A DNA stretch of 5,919 bases from an uncultured Ruminococcus sp. (GTDB lineage: Bacteria; Bacillota; Clostridia; Oscillospirales; Ruminococcaceae): positions 1 to 5,919 of the forward strand of contig CAJTWQ010000081.1 in the NCBI GenBank assembly GCA_910579835.1, written 5' to 3'. The notes beneath the pieces were generated by a model. It ran no database searches. It saw nothing but the letters and a program-made list of their open reading frames with translations, and was not told the origin of the DNA. Of the stretch, positions 1-5,066 are shown in pieces (the first letter of the stretch is position 1; the number at the start of each line of letters is the position of its first letter). Position numbers and translations under genes: made by a program.

Positions 1-731
1 GAATAAAGACTCTTGGCATTGTAAATGTTGTTGGTTCGTCTATTGCGCGCGAGGCTGATAATGTGTTCTATACTCTTGCCGGTCCGGAGATTTCAGTAGC
101 TACGACCAAAGCTTACAGCACGCAGCTTATTGCCGGTTATCTCCTTGCAATGCAGTTTGCTGCTGCAAGAGGAGAAATATCTCAGGAAAAGTGCGGTGAG
201 ATGATACGTGAGCTTTATACTATTCCTGATAAGATAGAGAAGATCCTTGAGGATAAGGAGCGTATCCAGTGGTTTGCCAATAAGCTTGCGGGTGCAAAGG
301 ATGCTTTCTTTATTGGCAGAGGAATTGATTATGCTATCAGTCTTGAGGGCAGTCTGAAAATGAAGGAAATCAGCTATATACACTCTGAGGCGTATGCGGC
401 CGGTGAACTAAAGCACGGCCCGATCAGTCTGATTGAGGACGGAATTCTTGTTATCGGAGTTCTGACGCAGCAGGATCTTTATGAAAAGACTGTCAGCAAT
501 ATGGTTGAAGTGAAGAGCCGGGGAGCTTCTCTCATGGGGCTTACTACTTACGGCAACTACAGTATGGAGGATACCGCTGATTTTACAGTATATATTCCGC
601 AGACCGATCCTCATTTTGCAGGCAGCCTGTCCGTTATTCCTCTTCAGCTTTTAGGATATTATGTGTCTGTCGCTAAGGGATATGATGTGGATAAGCCAAG
701 GAATTTAGCTAAAAGTGTGACTGTGGAATGA
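1..731 (+). CDS. glmS: Glutamine--fructose-6-phosphate aminotransferase (isomerizing), C-terminal part; 5' end outside window
   Basis: Partial gene. The reading frame is open from base 3 (bases 1-2 finish a codon from outside) to the TGA at 729-731, giving 242 codons; a GTG at 63 is only an internal codon, because homologous sequence (KTLGIVNVVGSSIAREAD) continues in frame upstream of it. GlmS converts fructose-6-phosphate and glutamine to glucosamine-6-phosphate in the cytoplasm, the first step towards UDP-GlcNAc and peptidoglycan. Visible are the end of the first SIS domain (GPEISVATTKAYSTQ) and the complete second SIS domain. The isomerase residues known from the E. coli enzyme (Glu488, His504, Lys603) align with Glu at 366-368 (KEISYIH), His at 414-416 (ELKHGP) and Lys at 711-713 in the diagnostic C-terminus NLAKSVTVE. 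The N-terminal glutaminase half, and any glmS ribozyme or promoter, lie upstream and cannot be assessed. The C-terminus is intact and the family call is near certain. Confidence 0.97.
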   Translation, partial: IKTLGIVNVVGSSIAREADNVFYTLAGPEISVATTKAYSTQLIAGYLLAMQFAAARGEISQEKCGEMIRELYTIPDKIEKILEDKERIQWFANKLAGAKDAFFIGRGIDYAISLEGSLKMKEISYIHSEAYAAGELKHGPISLIEDGILVIGVLTQQDLYEKTVSNMVEVKSRGASLMGLTTYGNYSMEDTADFTVYIPQTDPHFAGSLSVIPLQLLGYYVSVAKGYDVDKPRNLAKSVTVE

Positions 732-765
732 TTTGAAAAAATTGGAGTACACGTCGGCGGTCTTT

Positions 766-798
766 AGAGCCTGTGCAGAAATATTCTGAACAGGCTCT
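766..798 (+). terminator. Strong hairpin after glmS, possible terminator lacking a U-tract
   Basis: Thirty-five bases after the glmS stop, AGAGCCTGT (766-774) pairs perfectly with ACAGGCTCT (790-798). After one G/A mismatch the stem continues as CAGAA (776-780) with TTCTG (784-788), leaving a 3-nt loop. The position suits a glmS transcript end, but neither strand has a T-run after the stem, so it is not a canonical intrinsic terminator. It could instead be a 3'-end stabiliser or processing site, allowing read-through into the methyltransferase gene. Confidence 0.4.
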
Positions 799-811
799 TG
801 GAGCCTCCTGT
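790..811 (+). repeat. Third arm able to compete with the glmS-downstream hairpin
   Basis: The right arm of the preceding hairpin is also complementary to the sequence just after it. AGGCTC (792-797) pairs with GAGCCT (801-806) across a 3-nt loop. Alternatively ACAGG (790-794) pairs with CCTGT (807-811). The segment from 800 resembles the first arm with a short insertion (AGAGCCTGTG versus GGAGCCTCCTGTG), so it may be a duplicated arm. The two foldings are mutually exclusive. The first, with 14 paired positions, should be much the more stable. Confidence 0.35.
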
Positions 812-857
812 GTTGATAGGTTCTTATGGCTGATCATGTTTTTCGGAGGTAATATGT

Positions 858-1505
858 ATGAGTGAAAATATTGAGAAAAATCGGTCTGTCACCGAGTTGG
901 GCAATCCTGCAAAACCTTGCGGCAGCGCTGGTGAGGAGATGCTTCGGGGGATGAATCAGCGCCACTATGCCGTAACAGGATGGGCGCTTAAATTTCTTGA
1001 TCTGAAAATCAGCAGCAGAGTTCTGGATATCGGCTGCGGCGGCGGTGAAACTCTTCGGCGCATGTCTGAATATGTCACTGAAGGTCATCTTACAGGCGCA
1101 GATCATTCCTCACTTTCTATCGAAATGAGCAAGGTTCTGAACCGTGAGGATGTGGATAACGGCAAGCTTGATGTTGTCTGTGCATCGGTGTCTGATCTGC
1201 CGTTTGAAGATAATTCTTTTGATCGGATCATAACTGTGGAGAGCTTTTATTTCTGGCCGGAGCCGGAAAAGAATCTTCGGGAGGTACTGCGTGTTCTTGA
1301 TACTGACGGAATCTTTCTAATAACTGCGGATATTTACGGCGGTGCGGAGCTTTCCGAAGAGGACAAGGAAAATATTTCAAAATACGGACTATTCAATCCT
1401 ACTCCCGTCGAATTCCGGATTCTTCTTGAAAATGCCGGATTCCGTAGTGTGACGATACATACGGAGCCGTGCACAAACTGGATATGCGCAGAGGGAAAAA
1501 AATAG
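858..1505 (+). CDS. Class I SAM-dependent methyltransferase, substrate unknown
   Basis: A complete 215-aa cytoplasmic protein of the Methyltransf_11 type. The SAM-binding motif I is VLDIGCGGG (residues 55-63). The acidic residue after the second strand lies in LTGADHS (79-84), followed by a post-III segment DLPFEDNSFDRI (113-124) and an LREVLRVLDTDGIFLI strand (140-155). The N-terminal patch NPAKPCGSAGEEMLRGMNQRH (16-36) resembles the substrate-side helix of a clostridial subfamily, but it does not identify a substrate. A GGAGG at 845-849 lies 8 nt before the ATG at 858 and fixes this start. An ATG at 854 is closer to the SD and runs into TGA after three codons. I found no convincing promoter in front of it, so read-through from glmS is plausible. 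Its stop is only 2 nt from the end of the convergent yunB gene. The name ubiE-like or small-molecule methyltransferase would be a guess; only the fold and cofactor are supported. Confidence 0.9.
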   Translation: MSENIEKNRSVTELGNPAKPCGSAGEEMLRGMNQRHYAVTGWALKFLDLKISSRVLDIGCGGGETLRRMSEYVTEGHLTGADHSSLSIEMSKVLNREDVDNGKLDVVCASVSDLPFEDNSFDRIITVESFYFWPEPEKNLREVLRVLDTDGIFLITADIYGGAELSEEDKENISKYGLFNPTPVEFRILLENAGFRSVTIHTEPCTNWICAEGKK

Positions 1506-1507
1506 AT

Positions 1508-2161
1508 TTAGAATTCGCTCCATGCATAGCGGCTGTAGTCCGGCACTTCTCCGATTATTACCGTTTCCGCCAGCAGAAACTCAAATTCTGCTTCCGTTTC
1601 AAAGGAGTAAATCGGCAATGATGATTTAATATCGGCTTTTATTACTGCTGAGATACGATGAGTAGTCTGATTGATTCCGGCAGAATCAAAGGTGCTTTTC
1701 AGACGGACGGATATTTTTTCCGCAGGACATATCCGTATTTTTATATCAGGGCCTTTTCCGGCGAGCATATAGGAACCGGTCAGAGAGCCGACAGGAATCC
1801 GATGATATGAATCGGACATACGACTGAATTTTTTCCGAATCAGCAGAGTAAGCTCCGACTGCACCTGGTTTATATTGGACGGTATGGCCTCTATGGATGC
1901 CGGATGACCGTTTTCATCGTAAAGAACAGCGGCAAAGTCACTGTATTCCAGACTGTTTTCAGTAAGATATTCAGTTACAGATTCCGATATGGCTTCTTCT
2001 GCGGCTTTATTAGCAAAATATTCAGCTTGTACCGCAGCCGCCGGACGCAGAGATTTGTCCGTTTTGGTAATACAGATAATCAGCAGAATGATTATTATTA
2101 TAAAAATTATTGCTCCGATTAAATGCCGGAGCTTTTTTTTTCTGTATTTTCGTTGTCGCAT
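1508..2161 (-). CDS. yunB: Sporulation protein YunB family
   Basis: A complete 217-aa protein on the minus strand. It starts at the ATG reading down from 2161, with GGAGGG at 2169-2174, 7 nt upstream, and ends in TAA at 1510-1508. A basic N-terminus (MRQRKYRKKK) leads into one hydrophobic membrane segment at about residues 14-32 (isoleucine-rich), so most of the protein should lie outside the membrane. Conserved YunB-family stretches are visible: IPVGSLTGSYMLAGKGP (122-138), FDSAGINQTTHRI (158-170) and AETVIIGEVPDYY-like AETVIIGEVPDYS (198-210). In Bacillus subtilis YunB is made in the mother cell under sigma-E and is needed for normal sporulation; its biochemical role is not known. It is slightly shorter than the B. 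subtilis protein but keeps all the recognisable motifs. No partner sporulation gene is visible. I could not identify a convincing sigma-E promoter upstream. Family assignment is confident; active sporulation by this organism is an inference. Confidence 0.9.
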   Translation of the reverse strand: MRQRKYRKKKLRHLIGAIIFIIIIILLIICITKTDKSLRPAAAVQAEYFANKAAEEAISESVTEYLTENSLEYSDFAAVLYDENGHPASIEAIPSNINQVQSELTLLIRKKFSRMSDSYHRIPVGSLTGSYMLAGKGPDIKIRICPAEKISVRLKSTFDSAGINQTTHRISAVIKADIKSSLPIYSFETEAEFEFLLAETVIIGEVPDYSRYAWSEF

Positions 2162-2198
2162 TCAGCTTCCCTCCGTTCCTTATATTATTCTCATATGG

Positions 2199-2230
2199 AA
2201 TGCATCATTTGCTCTGCATGCAAATGCATT
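2199..2230. repeat. Imperfect inverted repeat upstream of yunB
   Basis: The right arm GCAAATGCATT (2220-2230) is the reverse complement of AATGCATTTGC. The left side (2199-2212) is that same sequence with an extra CAT inserted. Seven bases separate the arms. It lies 38-69 bp upstream of the yunB start, where a sporulation regulator could bind, but I cannot match it to a known operator. It also contains the self-complementary ATGCAT in each arm. Confidence 0.35.
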
Positions 2231-2269
2231 TAAATAAAATCGGTATCATTACAATATATTCCATAATAT

Positions 2270-2299
2270 CTCCGACTGTGACAAACGGAGTTATTTTTT
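2270..2299 (+). terminator. Weak terminator-like hairpin with T-run
   Basis: CTCCG (2270-2274) pairs with CGGAG (2286-2290) and is followed directly by TTATTTTTT (2291-2299). The stem is only 5 bp with an 11-nt loop, so it is marginal. It points in the plus direction, inside a divergent region where no upstream plus-strand gene exists. It would act only on antisense transcription across yunB or on an unseen short leader RNA. It may be chance in AT-rich DNA. Confidence 0.25.
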
Positions 2300-2372
2300 C
2301 TGCAAAATCACTAAAAATTAAAGGTAATGTGAAAATTTGGATAATATATCATATATATTGTAATATTTATCA

Positions 2373-2401
2373 TTGAAATTAATTTCATCATATTGTATAA
2401 T
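2373..2401 (+). promoter_or_regulatory. Near-consensus vegetative promoter of the GH9 gene
   Basis: TTGAAA (2373-2378) and TATAAT (2396-2401) are separated by 17 bp, close to the ideal sigma-A spacing. The predicted transcription start is about 2408, giving a leader of about 93 nt. AT-rich DNA upstream may raise its activity. A second TATAAT at 2463-2468 has no good -35 and is less likely. Confidence 0.8.
2374..2387. promoter_or_regulatory. 14-bp perfect palindrome over the -35 box, possible operator
   Basis: TGAAATTAATTTCA is its own reverse complement and covers five of the six -35 bases plus the start of the spacer. A dimeric regulator bound here would block RNA polymerase, so a repressor site is a reasonable reading. 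AT-rich palindromes can arise by chance, and no regulator gene is in the window. Confidence 0.4.
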
Positions 2402-2402
2402 A

Positions 2403-2481
2403 AAATCAGACGTCCGGATGCACTGCGGATGACTGAAATTACAGTCTGATTTCGGCATGCAGTATAATGCCGCAGTCGGCA
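2403..2481 (+). promoter_or_regulatory. Structured 5' leader of the GH9 gene with overlapping inverted repeats
   Basis: Several pairings overlap. AAATCAGAC (2403-2411) matches GTCTGATTT (2444-2452). GACTG (2431-2435) matches CAGTC (2442-2446), using part of the same arm. CGGCAT (2453-2458) matches ATGCCG (2467-2472). TGCCG (2468-2472) matches CGGCA (2477-2481) with a 4-nt loop, competing with the previous stem and ending 5 nt before the SD. The first left arm straddles the predicted transcription start, so that pair would work in DNA rather than RNA. I do not recognise a known riboswitch class. Confidence 0.4.
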
Positions 2482-2500
2482 GATTTGAGAGGGAAAAATT

Positions 2501-4873
2501 ATGAAAGTTAAGAAAGCATTTATCAGAAAATGTCTGGCTGCTGCAATGTCAGGCGTAATGCTGGCATCTGTCTGCGCTGTTAATACCGGCAGCATTACGG
2601 TCAATGCCGCAGAAAATCTTATAAGCAATTCAACATTTGACAGCGGCATTTCCGGCTGGGGTCTCTATAAGGAAAGCGGCGGCGCTGCAACGATCAGTGC
2701 TGATAACGGCCGTCTTGCCGTTAACATTACTTCACTTGGAAGCGTAAATTATGCCGTACAGCCTAATTTTGAAACAATTCCGCTTTATAAGAACGGCGTT
2801 TACCGTTTGAAATTTGATGTTTCCTGCACCGTTGACAGATTTATTGAGGGAATGATTCAGCAAAACGGCGGCAAGTATACGGCATATACATGGAAAGGCA
2901 TAAATCTTACATCTGAAATGCAGACCGTTGATTACGAGTTTGTAATGGAATATGATACCGACATTATGACAAAGCTTTGCTTTAACTGCGGAATACAGGA
3001 GGATCATGAAGGACAGCTTCCACCCCACACCATTTATTTTGACAACTTTTCTCTGGAGCTTGTTGATGACAGCAATGTTGTTTATGAAAACTCCGCTGAC
3101 AATGAGTCGAAAATTGTTACAAATCAGGTCGGATACCGTACCGGGGATGTAAAAACAGCAGTATTCCGTCATATTTCTCAGTCCGGAGAATTTAAGGTCA
3201 TAAATGCCGATACAAAGGAAACCGTTTATACAGGAAAAATGTCTGATGGCATCAGCTATTCTCTGGCGGATGAGACCGACTACATCGGTGATTTTTCTGC
3301 CGTTACAGAGTCGGGAACATATTATATTACCGCTGACGGAGCAGGAGAATCATATAAATTTACTATCGGAGACGACGTTTATGGCAGTCTTATTGACGAT
3401 TCAGTGCGTATGCTTTATCTCCAGAGATGCGGCTGTGAAGTTATTGATGATGAATTTGGTCATCCTGCCTGTCATAATACAATGGCGACTGTTTATAATA
3501 CGAATCAGAAGATAGATGTAAGCGGAGGCTGGCACGATGCAGGCGACTACGGCAGATATATAGTTCCTGCCGCAAAGACCATTGCCGATCTTCTCTATGC
3601 GTATGAAACCGCTCCGGAGCTTTACGGCGATAATCTCAATATTCCCGAAAGCGGCAACGGCATTCCCGATGTTCTTGACGAGGTGCGCTACGAGCTGGAG
3701 TGGATGTTCAAGATGCAGGCGGAAAACGGCGGCGTTTATCATAAGGTGACCTGCGATACTTTCCCCGGGTACGTTATGCCGCAGAATGAAACAAAGCCGC
3801 TTATTGTAATGCCTGTTTCTTCAACGTCTACGGCTGATTTCTGTGCTTCTATGGCTCTTGCAGCAGAAGTTTACAGGGATATTGATTCATCTTTTGCCGA
3901 TAAATGCCTTGCTGCTGCCGAAAAATCATGGGCATGGCTTCAGAATAATTCTGCTGTTCTCTATACTAATCCTGCTGATATTGTAACAGGAGAATACGGT
4001 GATAAATCGGACGCTGACGAGCGTTATTGGGCGGCTGTACAAATGTACCGCACTACTGGAGATGCAGAATACTTGAAGAGCGCTGATACAGCAAGAATCG
4101 GTCTTGACTGGGCGCTGGTAGGCGATTACGGAAATATCGCCATTCTCACAATGAAAAATGCAGATAAGTCCTCTGCTGTTTATAAGAATGCGGAGGAAGC
4201 TGTTATAAAGCAGGCAAATACTTTCAAAAGCATATCGGAATATGGTCCTTACGGAGTGTCTCTGAGTAAATTTGCATGGGGAAGCAATATGACCGTTGCA
4301 AATGCCGGAATTATCTGCGGTCTTGCGTATAAAACAACGGGAGATAAATCTTACCTTGACGCAGCAAATGCAAACCTCAGCTATCTCCTCGGACATAACC
4401 CAAACGATATATGCTATGTTACAGGGTACGGAACAGTTTCACCTCAGAATCCTCATCACAGACCGTCAATGGCAGTAGGAAAAGCAATGAAGGGAATGCT
4501 GGTCGGCGGCGTTAACTCGGCTCTTGAGGATCCTGCCGCAAAGGCGTATCTCAAGAAAACTCCGGCTGCCAAGTGCTATGTTGACCATTCAGAGAGTTAT
4601 TCAACAAACGAAATCACTATTTACTGGAATTCCCCTCTGACATATCTCTTATCACTGACTGAAGATGTTGAAACAGTTCCGGAGGTAAAGGAAGGCGATG
4701 TTAATTCTGACGGATATGTAAATATTGCAGACGTAGTCTATCTTCAGAATTATTTGCTCATGAGAGAGAGTATGACTCCAGAACAGGCAAATGCAGCTAA
4801 TTTATGTAAGGACGATGTGATTGACGTATTCGATCTTGTCGCATTGCGCCAGCTTGTTATAAAGAGCAGATAG
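2501..4873 (+). CDS. Cellulosomal GH9 cellulase: signal peptide-CBM4-Ig-GH9-dockerin
   Basis: A complete 790-aa secreted enzyme that hydrolyses beta-1,4 bonds of cellulose. Residues 1-36 are a signal peptide (MKVKKAFIRK, hydrophobic core, likely cleavage VNA/AE). Residues about 38-190 form a CBM4-like cellulose-binding domain beginning NLISNSTFDSGISGW. About 204-290 is the Ig-like GH9 N-terminal domain (IVTNQVGYRTGDVKTAVF). About 292-720 is the GH9 catalytic domain: WHDAGDYGRY holds Asp346 and Asp349 (catalytic base pair), GHNPND...NPHHRPS (631-656) is the His signature, and STNEITIYWNSPL holds the acid Glu704. Cys312, Cys324, His325 and His345 resemble the Cys/His cluster that binds structural zinc in some relatives. 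A linker of only about 10 residues leads to a dockerin (731-790) that should attach the enzyme to a scaffoldin cohesin. The domain order matches clostridial CbhA/CelK/Cel9E enzymes, often cellobiohydrolases, but exo versus endo action cannot be read from sequence. A purine-rich SD (GAGAGGG, 2487-2493) sits 7 nt before the ATG. The gene has its own promoter, ends in tandem TAG codons and is followed by a terminator. Confidence 0.95.
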   Translation: MKVKKAFIRKCLAAAMSGVMLASVCAVNTGSITVNAAENLISNSTFDSGISGWGLYKESGGAATISADNGRLAVNITSLGSVNYAVQPNFETIPLYKNGVYRLKFDVSCTVDRFIEGMIQQNGGKYTAYTWKGINLTSEMQTVDYEFVMEYDTDIMTKLCFNCGIQEDHEGQLPPHTIYFDNFSLELVDDSNVVYENSADNESKIVTNQVGYRTGDVKTAVFRHISQSGEFKVINADTKETVYTGKMSDGISYSLADETDYIGDFSAVTESGTYYITADGAGESYKFTIGDDVYGSLIDDSVRMLYLQRCGCEVIDDEFGHPACHNTMATVYNTNQKIDVSGGWHDAGDYGRYIVPAAKTIADLLYAYETAPELYGDNLNIPESGNGIPDVLDEVRYELEWMFKMQAENGGVYHKVTCDTFPGYVMPQNETKPLIVMPVSSTSTADFCASMALAAEVYRDIDSSFADKCLAAAEKSWAWLQNNSAVLYTNPADIVTGEYGDKSDADERYWAAVQMYRTTGDAEYLKSADTARIGLDWALVGDYGNIAILTMKNADKSSAVYKNAEEAVIKQANTFKSISEYGPYGVSLSKFAWGSNMTVANAGIICGLAYKTTGDKSYLDAANANLSYLLGHNPNDICYVTGYGTVSPQNPHHRPSMAVGKAMKGMLVGGVNSALEDPAAKAYLKKTPAAKCYVDHSESYSTNEITIYWNSPLTYLLSLTEDVETVPEVKEGDVNSDGYVNIADVVYLQNYLLMRESMTPEQANAANLCKDDVIDVFDLVALRQLVIKSR
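4694..4870 (+). other. Dockerin domain coding segment with divergent second calcium loop
   Basis: Two EF-hand-like repeats. Loop 1, DVNSDGYVNIAD (residues 733-744), has all the expected calcium ligands and is followed by the helix VVYLQNYLL. Loop 2, NLCKDDVIDVFD (767-778), has Asn instead of Asp at loop position 1, Cys at position 3 and Asp772 where Gly is usual, followed by LVALRQLVI. Cys at position 3 and the DVFDL ending are familiar in Ruminococcus dockerins and support the genus call. The Asn and the lost Gly are less usual. Confidence 0.85.
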
Positions 4874-4878
4874 TAGAT

Positions 4879-4924
4879 TGCGTGCAAGCGTTTTTAGCAA
4901 GTTATACCCGAAAATCTGCACGCA
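4879..4924. repeat. 8-bp inverted repeat just after the GH9 stop
   Basis: TGCGTGCA (4879-4886) and TGCACGCA (4917-4924) are perfect reverse complements, separated by 30 bases. The pair lies between the stop codons and the terminator, so it could form an extra 3' stem in the cellulase mRNA. No T-run follows it closely. Confidence 0.3.
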
Positions 4925-4945
4925 CTTTGATTTATATGTTTTTTC

Positions 4946-4981
4946 AGGCAATTCCCGATTGTTTTCGGGAGTTGCCTTTTT
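4946..4981 (+). terminator. Intrinsic terminator of the GH9 gene
   Basis: AGGCAATTCCCGA (4946-4958) pairs with TCGGGAGTTGCCT (4965-4977) as a 13-bp stem with a single T/G wobble and a 6-nt loop. The stem runs directly into TTTTT (4977-4981). It starts 72 nt after the first stop codon. The minus strand has no T-run after the stem, so it is directional and separates the cellulase from the peptidase gene. Confidence 0.9.
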
Positions 4982-5006
4982 GTCAGTTAGGTCGTAACTA
5001 TTTTTA

Positions 5007-5035
5007 TTTACAAATCGGAATATATATGGTATAAT
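5007..5035 (+). promoter_or_regulatory. Strong vegetative promoter with extended -10 for the cysteine peptidase gene
   Basis: TTTACA (5007-5012) and TATAAT (5030-5035) are 17 bp apart. TGG directly before the -10 gives the extended TGnTATAAT motif. The expected start is about 5042, leaving a short leader of about 25 nt that consists of little more than the SD site. Lying after the cellulase terminator, it shows that the peptidase is transcribed independently. Confidence 0.82.
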
Positions 5036-5066
5036 AGAACTACAAAATAATTTCGGGAGGTAAAAA

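Larger units (their letters stand above)
2162..2500. other. AT-rich divergent intergenic region between yunB and the GH9 gene
   Basis: A 339-bp region without a credible gene. Short open frames here are low-complexity and lack ribosome binding sites. From yunB outward it holds the yunB SD site (2169-2174), an imperfect inverted repeat (2199-2230), a terminator-like hairpin on the plus strand (2270-2299) and a strongly AT-rich tract (about 2300-2400). These are followed by a near-consensus promoter (2373-2401) and a roughly 93-nt leader with several inverted repeats in front of the GH9 start. The AT-rich tract could act as an UP element or a bent region. Confidence 0.75.

Noticed and set aside
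63..731. A 222-aa protein starting at GTG 63
   Set aside because: The frame is open to the window start and the upstream residues match GlmS, so the GTG is an internal valine codon, not a start.
813..841. Possible promoter for the methyltransferase with TTGATA at 813-818
   Set aside because: No acceptable -10 hexamer lies 16-18 bp downstream.
854..865. Three-codon ORF (ATG TAT GAG TGA) overlapping the methyltransferase start
   Set aside because: It is only 4 nt from the SD and too short to support; most likely an accident of the start region.
2162..2300. Sigma-E-type promoter for yunB on the minus strand
   Set aside because: Expected from Bacillus, but no pair close to the ATA / CATACAnT pattern with correct spacing could be found by eye in this AT-rich DNA.
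2439..2468. Second promoter for the GH9 gene with TATAAT at 2463-2468
   Set aside because: The -10 is perfect but the best -35 (TTACAG) matches consensus poorly, and the upstream promoter is much better.
2403..2481. Known riboswitch, such as cyclic di-GMP, in the GH9 leader
   Set aside because: The conserved core sequences of the classes I can recall are not present; only simple hairpins are visible.
2732..4396. Long minus-strand open frames inside the GH9 gene
   Set aside because: They lie wholly inside a coding sequence with clear domains, have no SD and no recognisable protein features.
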